DNA of 64,000 bases, taken from NCBI GenBank assembly GCA_026874595.1, contig CM049310.1, positions 28,259,058 to 28,323,057 of the forward strand, in the 5' to 3' direction. This DNA comes from Sipunculus nudus. Lineage: Eukaryota; Annelida; Sipuncula; Golfingiida; Sipunculidae. Of this stretch, positions 50,401 through 62,400 are shown one piece after another; within the stretch, counting starts at the first letter, position 1, and every line of letters begins with the position of its first letter. Under the pieces are notes generated by a model that saw only the letters and a list, made by a program, of their open reading frames with translations, was not told the origin of the DNA and did no database searches. The position numbers were made by a program, and so were the translations under genes.

Positions 50401-53400
50401 AAAGTGATCCATAGAATTAATGGTACTGAACAACCAAAGAAAATCTGAATCCAGAAGGTGCAATGATTGTGAATATAATACACATATACTCTTGACTTAA
50501 GAATGAGAAACTTGGTATGATAATAATAATACCAATACAGGAAATTTATCATTACATTCATTTAAAAGAGTAACAGTCATCAAAGTATTTATGTAATTGA
50601 CTGAATTAAGTAAATAAGTTTGGTACCTACCTAATACTTCTGAAACAATTTTTAATTTTTGCATACAAAGATCCACAAAGTCAACTTCTTCATTTGATCC
50701 CTGTCTTTTCATATTCTGCAATAATAAAAATATACAACATCAAATGACTTATCACTGATCCTCCAAGATAAAGCCTGGTTATATGACAAAAATAAGCTTA
50801 ATATGCCCAAGTGCTGAAACCTTTAGGCAATCCCTTACACTTAAGTTCATGTTTGGAATGAACTTGAAATAGTGACACTGTCTGATTCCCCTTCTTGTAA
50901 AATACATGTCATGGCGGAAATGTAAACTCCGTAAAATTCCTGAGAGAAGTTACTGATAGAATTGGAACATCCCATACCCCCCAGTTTGAATTATAATTAT
51001 AGGAGTGTAAGTTTTCGTTGTAAGCACTAATCACATATTTCCCAGAATAAAATTTAAATCACAACATACATAACTTTTTATCATGTGTTAAATTCTATTA
51101 TCATTTCCTTAAATCATACCCTATGAGTATATGTACCTTCCCATAATTTACAATACCATCATAAAATAGTGTTAAGAGGAGCTGGAACACAACAGTTGTA
51201 AAATGTTAAATACAGTGGACATGAACAACTTGGCAGTTGGCATGCATAATATCCTAACTCCTAAATGATTGACTAAAATATAAATAAATTTCAAATACTG
51301 GTATGTCCTTAGAAAGAAAATAACAGAACATTCAAATTAAGGTAAGTTGTGTATTTTTAAAACTTTTTAGAATATAACACTTAATCAATTTACACAGATT
51401 AAACTTTAAGAGACTACTGATCACAAAGTGATAGCTCACTGAACTACTTTTGCATTAACATACTCAGAGTGTAGGTAGAGTAATATTTATTCAAAACCAT
51501 CTTTGGCATTTAAAAGCTTATACAGGCCTATCTGCAGCTGGACCCAAATTGAAAAACATTTCATAAACAACACTCCAACCCTGTGGGAGTGTTAGTGGCA
51601 AAAATATTTAAGACCCATTCAGATAAGAGTTTATCATGCATCAGATAAGAGAATATCTGTATGTATGTATGAAACTTCCCTGTTCTAGGTGCCATCTATA
51701 ACCAAATCTAAGATCCTGAACAATACCCCTACCTGATAACATCCTTGAATCACTGCCACATTAAAATTATACATTGTTAGTCAGTTCTCCTCAGTTCTCA
51801 CAGAGCATTACAAGATGCCAAATATGGAGGCATAGTCATTAAAAAACATAGCAATCTTACACTTTCAAAACCAGTGATGTGTTAAATTTACAAATAAAAT
51901 TATTATTTTTTATGATATATATATATATATATATATACATGAAATTTATATACAAATTTTATAACTGACTTATTTGAAAGGAATGGAAAATGCATTAATA
52001 AAGCAATAAATGCTAGTCATACTCAGTCTTACCCTGTTTTTAATATCAGATAAATCGTTGAAAGAATTGACGAAGGCATGTGCATGGGTTCCTTTTAATG
52101 GTATACCAAACAGTTTTCCTGCCAGCACATTACTGGTACCATCAAAACCTGAAAGCAAAATCAGACAAATGAACTCCACAGACAAGAGGTGACAGAACAT
52201 GTACAAAAACTGATCATAGATTCATGAGATTAAACAAACAGGCTGTCATCTGAACAAGAAAAATGTTTATAACCCTAACACCATTATCATATATAGTATA
52301 ACTGTGCCACCTGAACATGTAACATGATTAATTCAGCAAACAAACGGGACTGTATGGTGAAGGCAATGGAGGGTTAATCAATGACATCTAACACCTGTTG
52401 GCTGGAAGCTACACCAGGACATGGGTCAACATCTTCTTTGACTGTTTAAATTTGGGCGTGTTTGATCTTTTCTTCCCACAATAATTTACAAAATCTAGCA
52501 TCCCTAATAATATCAATGCATATCATGCAACATTTTCAATGGCGACAACAATGATCTACCGTAAATCTTGTTTTTATGGCCGCACGTCTATTTATAGCCG
52601 CACCCTGAGTTTGCAACGTCTCTTAAAGGAGCTCCCACTAAGGTCCAAATACCCAAAACCCCCCTTAAAGGCCGCACCCCGACTCCGTCTCTGGCCTGAG
52701 GGTAAGATAATTAGTTGCACGTAGCAAAATAAATCACGACATAGCTGCTTTAACGAAGACTAGAATAAAAAAGTATTAATTTCAGAGGTTAAATATGTTG
52801 CCAGATTACGTATATTAAATATATTTAACGCTCGATATAGGGACAAAATATCTGTATGTTACTAACGACTTTTGCACTTGGATTGGCAGGCATTTATCAG
52901 AAAAAGAAAGACTCCCCAAACGATCGTTTCGTTTGAATGGTGGTTACGCAAAACGATACTTGTGTGCATCAACACGCTTCTTTGCATGTACGTGCAATTG
53001 TCAAAGACCATAGTATGAACACTGAATTGAGGTTTATATGTACATTTATTGAAGCAAAAAGCGAAAAATCTTGGTAATTGTCACTAAATAATACGTTTAA
53101 AACACCCCAACTGTAACACAGCGGCCCCCTTCGTTGGGCATGGTCAAGCAACATTGAAATAAATGCCTTCTTTAAACTCATTTGCAGCATTATTTAGCAA
53201 CAAATATTTGTTTAGAAAGTAAAATGAATAAAAAGCTGACATCGTAAAGAGTCGTACAATGGCTGACGATCGTTTTAAAAATAAAGTTTGAGTGCCGCCA
53301 TGTGCTGAAACGCCCTGGTGTTCTGCTAAGAATATTTTGAACGGCTGTACGCGGTGGGTGGTAAACAGAACAGCCACCTATTTCGTCCCAGTGTGCCTTG

Positions 53401-56400
53401 CGCGAACGCTACCTTGACAAGATGGCTCCCCACACGGACACTTTCTTGAGGAAAAAAACTTGCTTACCTCGACCGGCCATTTTAATTTCACTTTAAAATC
53501 ACTCGTTTTCACGCGTCATGTTTGCTATACGTGCGTTTCTCGACAAGGTAACTTCAGTTATTTTAATATTTAGTTGAGTTGACCAGCAAAGTTTTCAAAC
53601 GCATCAGCAAATTGTGACATGGAGCGATGTCAACGAACGATGTGATGACAGGGTTCGTACGCACCTTGAAAACCTTGAAAAGTGCTTGAATTTAGTCATT
53701 TCAATTTCAAGGGCTTGAAAAGTGCTTGAAAAGAGAGAGTGGTTTGGAAAAGTGCTTGAAAAATAAATTTTTGTGAAAGAGTTTGGTGTATGTTGTGTGT
53801 ATGCATACCTGGTATTTTAATATCGACTTTCGGGCATCTCTACGTCAATCAAATGTATGAAATAGAATTAACCCAATCGTGGATGAATGAGACCGGGCAG
53901 TGAAAGTGACGATGTAACAAGTTAACATACGAGGGTAATAACCATGTTTATTATCAAGTAGTAAGTGAGCTGCTTTACTGGAAAGATCATGGAGATTTCC
54001 CCCGAGGTACGTATAAAAGCTCTTTAATTGAAAACTCAATCCACGCTAGAAGAGTTCACGTAAGTATTTTCGCAAGATTTATAATTTAAATTTTAAAGTA
54101 ATACTACAGAGATTATTAATATAGCTATTGAGAAGATCTATCCAAAGGAAATAATTATCTGGGAACAAACCAGGGGAATAAAATGTGTGAAAAATACATG
54201 ATGGGAACAATTCGAATCTGAGGGATAATAATAATATAAAACTAATTCGCTCAGTAGAATATGTCGTTTAAATCAAGTTAACTTTACGTTTTACATTGGT
54301 AACTCGGCGATAATAATTATATCAGAGGGGTCATTTTTCTCCAACGAACCCAATCCGACTTTGTTTTGGTTAAAGGTTTTTCAGTTTATCCAAGGGTTGC
54401 GTGTTTTATTTATCTTCGTACCTGCGCATTTCATGTGTACGCGCTGTGATCGTCATTTGTTAGCTCCATAAGACCACTGATCAGCGAAATACAGTTTACA
54501 CGCGGGGTCCATCCAATTAAGGATAAATACTGTTTGTCCGAAATAGGTTAAGGTGTTTGGCAGGTACTGATGTATATTCACATACTCTGGCGTCAGTTTG
54601 TAAAAGGCTGGGATCCATGGGGGAAATCACATTTTTGTTGCGATGTGATAGCCGTTTGTAAGCGAAGTACGCTGGCAGTTTAAAGAGTGATCAGCGACAT
54701 ATACAACTTCCAGCATCGGCCCCCTCCCTGCCCTGCATAACGATTGCATAAAGGTCACCAACAAGAGTTTTTCTTTTCAAATAAGATTTCACATTTTTAG
54801 TTTTAATCAAATGTTGGACATGTTTGAATAGAAATCTGGCTGCGTCTGTGATCGTTAGATAACGACCTTCACAGGTGTTGCCCGGCCATTTGTTGACACG
54901 TGCGGCCAGTGACTTGGCGGTAAACGGCAGAAACCTCGTGCACGACAAGGTCGTCATATCAAACGTGCTGATACGAAGTTTGACCAGTATTGTTTTGAAT
55001 AATTTGATAATACTATACCAAAATATCATATAAGGGTAACATATTACAGGCTTTTATTTATTTATTTATTTATTTTTTTTTGCCGTTGAAAACTTGAATG
55101 AATATCCCCCACGATCGCCGAACTGTCAGAGTTTTTCGGCACCCTTTCTGCCGGAGCATATAATTTGCTAAAGTTTGAGCTAGTCGGCAAATCAGAGAAC
55201 CCTATTCAAGATATTATAGGTTTTAGACCCTCGTTATCAGATTAGTTAAATCTGTCAAGGTCATGCCAAAGATGATTGATCATTTTGAATGTAAAGTTAA
55301 AACAATGGGCCGCTGTGTATTAAACCGCGACTGGCTATACCGAAGGGTATTTCACAAGCGCTTCAAATGCTGTTAGTGTAGATTTCGGCTAAATTTGTTA
55401 TTTTCTGAGTCATTTCCTTATAACTATTACTTATTTTACATTTCCTAGCCTTTTTTATCACACTATATGGTCCATCTCATTATAAATATTATTTTGCATT
55501 TTGTGTTACAAGCCTTTCGATGTCGGCAACATGCATGGGTGAAGGTGCACTGACCCTCCATAAATTTTGATGTCCTTGAAAATACTTTTCAGGTCCTTGA
55601 AAAGTGCTTGAAATTTTTCTCATGATAAGTGTACGAACCCTGGATGATGATAATACCGAAATTACCGGTATGAAAATGATTCGAATCTTCCGAGTAATTC
55701 AAGAAATGGAATTTTCATTATAGATTAAGATTTCAAAATATTACTTTTAGAATTAAAATTTACAGTGACTTTAAATGGATCAGCAGAATGTTTCTATCCA
55801 AAATATATAAAATTGAAAAATCGGTAGCAAACAAGAATACGGCACGGCATGTAAAATCTGTATATTCACCAAATTCCATCAGCTGTAGTGACATGTTCTA
55901 CCATTTATATCTACAAGCGGCTTTCCCCTCTAACACTATTTCCATTCATACAATATATTCGTGATTGTATAAAAAAAAACAGAGATTAAACAGAAGTAAA
56001 TGACCGGGCTATACGCATTCAAGGATGAAGGTTTTCCAGAAACATGACATGGGGGCGAGAAGATGGGCTATTCAATATTGAGGTACATGTATCAGACATT
56101 ATAAAAAATGTCAGTAAGTAACCTGCTAAATTTGAACTTTTATAAAGATTTTATAGTGTTCCAAATTACATATTTTGATTTTCTGAATTATTTTTATGAA
56201 CAACATAGATTCCAAGGCAATTGAGCTCCGTCAAAGGTATGACCGGTACCGATTTTTTCCAACAGACGTCACCACTAGTCCTCACCATGAATAATCCTAT
56301 TCATTTTAATCTCGTAATAAGTGTTGTTATTGTTCAATGTTTATTGTTATTGTTTAATTGATTGCATATAATTATTATATTTTATATGAACATTTAGACT

Positions 56401-59400
56401 ATACAATTTTATACAATAAATCTGTGACTACAAAGAGTATTTCCTCTGTGGTGTGCTTGATCTCCTATTATCGCCCAAAGGAGCGCCATGTCCGGGAGAG
56501 AGTTCTTCTCACAGTTTATTTCTGATAAACCATCTATTTATGGCCGCATCCCGAGTTCAGAAAAAAGTCGAGATTTTCGATTTTGAGTTTGTTTTTATGG
56601 GCCGCGGCGATAAAAACAGGATTTACGGTAATCTGGGCCTTTCTGACAGCTGTCAAGCACTGACAAACATTATACCAGTACTGTCAAATGCTGGCTGGCT
56701 GAAAGACGATATGATACCAGTACTATCAACTGCTGATTGGCTAAAGACAATATGATACCAGTACTGTCAACTGCTGGATTGCTGAAAGACAATATGATAC
56801 CAGTACTGTTAACTGCTGGCTGGCTGAAAGACTATGATACCAGTACTGTCAACTGCTGGATGGCTGAAAAAAGATATGATACCAGTTCTGTCAACAGCAG
56901 GCTGGTTGAAAGCAATATGATACCAGTACTGTCAACAGCAGGTTGGCTGAAAGACGATATGATACCACTACTGTCAACAGCAGGCTGGTTGAAAGACGAT
57001 ATGATACCAGTACTGTCAACTTCAGAAACATCCAATGTGCTGTCACCAATGTACCAGTTACATACATGAAAGCTGGTTATATGAAACACTCACCTCCGAT
57101 GTAGCAGTATTTGGATGCTGAGAGGCCTCCATCAGGACCTTGGGCTCGACGAAGTCCAAATTCTAAAAGTTTTTTGTCTGGTCCTGCAGCCAGACGGAAG
57201 CGAGCAGCATTTGTTGCGACAAGGCTGAAGATGAACAATATCAGATATTAATTAAGATTAATTAACACAAAGATAACATTTATCATACAAATATATGATT
57301 CCTCTTGAAATAGACAGTCAAGTAACTTAAGTATTCACAGTTTCTAAATTAATGTGGTATCATAACAATAAATTTGCAAGTGCAATATTTAAACCTTTTC
57401 TTACAGGAAAATCCACAATGTGCAAACCTTCAACACATAGACCCCTGACCTGACTGGCAAGAGCAGAGCAGGCAACAAGACTCTCAAATAAAGGTTCATC
57501 AAAGTCCAACCTGTATCACGAACTGGGAGGCTCTGCTGTAATTCAACACCAGCCAAGATGGGATCTGCAAAACTCTACCTGTATTGTGTTTCAAATAAAA
57601 CTTTTTTTTGTGCCTTGAGGTTTGGTTTACTCTAAGGCAACAATTCTTTACTTATAACAATTTTCAAATGAAGGTTTCTAAATTTAGGTCTCACTGATGG
57701 ACTGGTATATACACATTTATTTTCATAAGATGTGTTTAAATATCAGATATTATTGCCATATATCATAAGTAGGAAAACAACAAATGGCCCTTAGGCCATG
57801 ATGCTCAGCTAAATTTGACAGACTACATCACAGTGTACTAATTGATGGTCTGCATGGAGGTTTTTACAGATTCTGTCAGCATACAAGTGTAACAAATGAA
57901 AACAGAGATGAGCTGATTTTGGATTCTAATCCATAACTTATAACACATGTTAAATGTCAGAAGGTCTACTTGCTTTGCCAATAAAGCAAGCTTCACTGGC
58001 AAGGCTAGTAGGAACACTTTTGTGTGCGAAGTTTCTTTAATTTGACCCTCTCAGGTTTATTGGTTATAATTAGTGATCTGCTAAGCATCACACTAATGGT
58101 TTTAGTCAGGTCATTTACAAAAAGAGACCCTGCAAGTCTTACATTCTCTCTGTGTAAAACTGTGCTTTACGGTGGATAACAATGACATAATAAAGTGAAA
58201 CAAAAAATACCACTTCAGCTTTTGTCCATTATAAGTGGTATAATATATCAATCAATAGTTTTAGTATACAATTACATGACATAACTCACATACCTGGCAT
58301 AGTTGACTAGAGTGAGGAGTGTTGTTTCTAGCAGCTGGACCACAGGCAGCGGACCTTGTACACGCAAGAGAGGGACTTTAGGGAACACAACCATTCCTTC
58401 TTCAACAGCATGCAGAGTGACTTCATTGGTGGTCAGTTGTGATAAGTACGCAAAAAACTCTGGCTCAGTCGCAGGGGGCAGCACTGTCTTCAGGTAGGCA
58501 ATATCTGAAAATGTAAATGTATGTTTAATTCAAATGACAGAGCTATATCAATGATTACAGCCAGTCAGGTAAAAAAGAAATGACATAAGATCTGATTATT
58601 TTTGTTAAGATAAAAGATAAGTATCATGTAGCCACTTTAATGAGATACATATTCATCAACTATGAAATGTGTCAATTTAAGTAATAATAACAAGTTTGTA
58701 CTGCATTATATAGGTTGCATGTTTTACATGAATAACTAGTCTACAAATGAAGCTGTTCATATATTTTGACAGCATAGATTCAAGGAGCAGTTTCTGTACA
58801 TAAGGCAACCACTGGCATTATGGTAGAAGTGGTCCTGCTATGAGAATAAAACCACTGGAATTATGATGGGAGTGGTCCTCCTATGAGAATACAACCACTG
58901 GCATTATGGTGGAAGTGGTCCTGCTATGAGAATACAACCACTGGCATTATGGTAGGAGTGGTCCTGCTATGAGAATACAACCACCGGCATGATGGTGGGA
59001 GTGGTCCTGCAATGAGAATACAACCATTGGCATGATGGTAGGAGTGGTCCTGCTATGAGAATACAACCACTGACATTATGATGGGAGAGGTCCTGCTATG
59101 AGAATACAACCACTGACATTATGGTGGAAGTGGTCCTGCTATGAGAATACAACCACTGACATTATGGTAGGAGTGTTCCTGCTATGAGAATACAACCATA
59201 GGCATGATGGTGGGAGTGGTCCTGCTATGAGAATACAACCACTGTCATTATGGTGGGAGTGGTCCTGCTATGAGAATACAACCACTGGCATTATGGTGGG
59301 AGTGGTCCTGCTATGAGAATACAACCACTGGCATTATGGTGGGAGTGGTCCTGCTATGAGAATACAACCACTGACATTATGGTGGGAGTGGTCCTGCTAT

Positions 59401-62400
59401 GAGAATACAACCACTGGCATGATGGTGGGAGTGGTCCTGCTATGAGAATACAACCATTTGCATTATGGTGGAAGTGGTCCTGCAATGAGAATACAACCAC
59501 TGGCATTATGGTAGGAGTGTTCCTGCTATGAGAATACAACCATAGGCATGATGGTGGGAGTGGTCCTGCTATGAGAATACAACCACTGTCATTATGGTGG
59601 GAGTGGTCCTGCTATGAGAATACAACCACTGGCATTATGGTGGGAGTGGTCCTGCTATGAGAATACAACCACTGGCATGATGGTGGGAGTGGTCCTGCTA
59701 TGAGAATACAACCATTTGCATTATGGTGGAAGTGGTCCTGCAATGAGAATACAACCACTGGCATTATGGCAGGAGTGGTCCTGCTATGAGAATACAACCA
59801 TTTGCATTATGGTGGAAGTGGTCCTGCAATGAGAATACAACCACTGGCATTATGGCAGGAGTGGTCCTGCTATGAGAATACAACCATTTGCAATATGGTG
59901 GAAGTGGTCCTGCAATGAGAATACAACCACTGGCATTATGGCAGGAGTGGTCCTGCTATGAGAATACAACCACTGGCATGATGGCGGGAGTGGTCCTGCA
60001 ATGAGAATACAACAACTGGCATGATGGTGGGAGTGGTCCTGCTATGAGAATACAACCACTGGCATTATGGTGGAAGTGGTCCTGCTATAAGAATACAACC
60101 ACTGACATTATGGTAGGAGTGTTCCTGCTATGAGAATACAACCATAGGCATGATGGTGGGAGTGGTCCTGCTATGAGAATACAACCACTGTCATTATGGT
60201 GGGAGTGGTCCTGCTATGAGAATATAACCACTGACATTATGGTAGGAGTGTTCCTGCTATGAGAATACAACCATAGGCATGATGGTGGGAGTGGTCCTGC
60301 TATGAGAATACAACCACTGGCATGATGGTGGGAGTGGTCCTGCTATGAGAATACAACCACTGTCATTATGGTAGGAGTGTTCCTGCTATGAGAATACAAC
60401 CACAGGCATGATGGTGGGAGTGGTCCTGCTATGAGAATACAACCACTGTCATTATGGTGGGAGTGGTCCTGCTATGAGAATACAACCACTGACATTATGG
60501 TAGGAGTGGTCCTGCAATGAGAATACAACCACTGGCATGATGGTGGGAGTGGTCCTGCTATGAAAATACAACCACTGGCATTATGGTGGAAGTGGTCCTG
60601 CTATGAGAATACAACCACTGACATTATGGTAGGAGTGTTCCTGCTATGAGAATACAACCATAGGCATGATGATGGGAGTGGTCCTGCTATGAGAATACAA
60701 CCACTGTCATTATGGTGGGAGTGGTCCTGCTATGAGAATACAACCACTGGCATTATGGTGGGAGTGGTCCTGCTATGAGAATACAACCATTTGCATTATG
60801 GTGGAAGTGGTCCTGCTATGAGAATACAACCACTGGCATTATGGCAGGAGTGGTCCTGCTATGAGAATACAACCATTTGCATTATGGTGGAAGTGGTCCT
60901 GCAATGAGAATACAACCACTGGCATTATGGCAGGAGTGGTCCTGCTATGAGAATACAACCACTGGCATGATGGCGGGAGTGGTCCTGCAATGAGAATACA
61001 ACCACTGGCATGATGGTGGGAGTGGTCCTGCTATGAGAATACAACCACTGGCATTATGGTGGAAGTGGTCCTGCTATGAGAATACAACCACTGACATTAT
61101 GGTAGGAGTGTTCCTGCTATGAGAATACAACCATAGGCATGATGGTGGGAGTGGTCCTGCTATGAGAATACAACCACTGTCATTATGGTGGGAGTGGTCC
61201 TGCTATGAGAATACAACCACTGGCATGATGGTGGGAGTGGTCCTGCTATGAGAATACAACCACTGGCATTATGGTTGAAGTGGTCCTGCTATGAGAATAC
61301 AACCACTGACATTATGGTAGGAGTGTTCCTGCTATGAGAATACAACCATAGGCATGATGGTGGGAGTGGTCCTGCTATGAGAATACAACCACTGTCATTA
61401 TGGTGGGAGTGGTCCTGCTATGAGAATACAACCACTGACATTATGGTGGGAGTGGTCCTGCTATGAGAATACAACCACTGGCATTATGGTGGGAGTGGTC
61501 CTGCTAAAAAAAACACTACACTGGCATTATGGTGGGAGTGGTCCTGCTATGAGTATATCTATACCTGGTCTGATGATCTATCAGTAATAACCTGCAATAC
61601 TCCATACAGGTTCTGTGTTGATGGCATTGTCTGTTGACAAAGTATGAAGATTTAAAAGGAGGACACATCACTTTTTTGTTTCTGGATTTAAGGTTTTCTT
61701 GGGGTTGCTAGTCCTGAATAAACTGATGTTAAAAAATTAAGAGTGAACCTCAGAGATTCTACATAACTCCAAAGACAAAAGTTTGAAGCATAAGGCTATG
61801 CCCTACCCTCACGGGAAATCACTTTACAGAGTATTAAATTTCCCCATACAGCTATATAACAGACATACAGAAAACATAATGTATGCACACAAACTATGTA
61901 TATAAACAGACTACAATTAAATATTAAAGAATGATGGGAAAACAAGCCGGAGGGGGGGGGGGGGGAATTTGAAATTACTGTGGTTGGCTTCATTTTTGTG
62001 GGGTTAGAATCTCACAATTTTTACTTTTTCAGGAATCAACTATCCTGATCTCACCTTAGAAAAGACTGACACAGAGTGTATCCAATGTTATCTTTATTAC
62101 TTATATCAAATAATAAGCATGCAAAATCTTAATAATTACACTGAGGAACTAATTACACTAATTACACCCAAGGAAACATGGAAATTATTAAATTATGGAA
62201 ATTATTTATTTTAGCAATTTTTGAACATATAATATATATTATTATTCATTACATCATGCTTTTACCTTTCTACATAACTTCAACAATAATCCCCCTTTCA
62301 CTAATATCGCGAATTGGAAACCCTTGGAGACAATAAGGCAACCACAGTAAGTACACACAGATTTTTCAGGAGTAATGTTTCAAGACTTTTGAAAAATGAA

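Larger units (their letters stand above)
49189..52032 (-). other. NAPRT introns 7 to 4
   Basis: Introns 49189-49724, 49866-50226, 50336-50630 and 50716-52032. CpG-poor and AT-rich, with a short (TA)n run at 51917-51938. No embedded gene seen. Confidence 0.8.
53649..55642. mobile_element. Nested hAT-like non-autonomous element (1.99 kb)
   Basis: The left terminus CAGGGTTCGTAC pairs with GTACGAACCCTG at the right. Flanking 8-mers are TGTGATGA and GATGATGA (6 of 8 identical, the inner six exact), as expected of an aged hAT 8 bp target duplication. Subterminal GTGCTTGAAAA repeats occur on both sides (53680-53770 and 55575-55612). The interior has only an unassigned 112-codon open frame on the - strand (54691-55029). 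Typical hAT dimerisation motifs were not seen. Confidence 0.75.
52557..56630. mobile_element. CpG-rich block bounded by inverted repeats (about 4.07 kb), putative DNA transposon
   Basis: The left end TACCGTAAATCTTGTTTTTA then TGGCCGC pairs with the reverse complement of the right end (TACCGTAAATCCTGTTTTTA then TCGCCGC), 25 of 27 bases. Both ends also carry CTATTTATRGCCGCAYCCYGAG in direct orientation (52590 and 56534). The right end holds a hairpin GTTTTTAT ... ATAAAAAC. The flanks share ATC directly outside each terminus, and TA is the terminal dinucleotide, so the duplication is ambiguous. No transposase frame was recognised. Two independent partial insertions in opposite orientation are an alternative. 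CpG is far more frequent inside than in the surrounding NAPRT intron. Confidence 0.65.

Noticed and set aside
53409-53500. Short + strand frame starting [12 protein letters not shown] opposite the candidate NAPRT first exon
   Set aside because: Only about 24 codons; its CAAGATGGC start is better explained as a YY1-type promoter motif.
56737-57069. 110-codon frame of 14-residue repeats, and an 85-codon frame on the opposite strand
   Set aside because: Product of the 42 bp minisatellite, whose unit is divisible by three; no start context or splice evidence.
58806-61551. CRISPR-like direct repeats
   Set aside because: Units are contiguous with no unique spacers, in an animal intron; this is a minisatellite.
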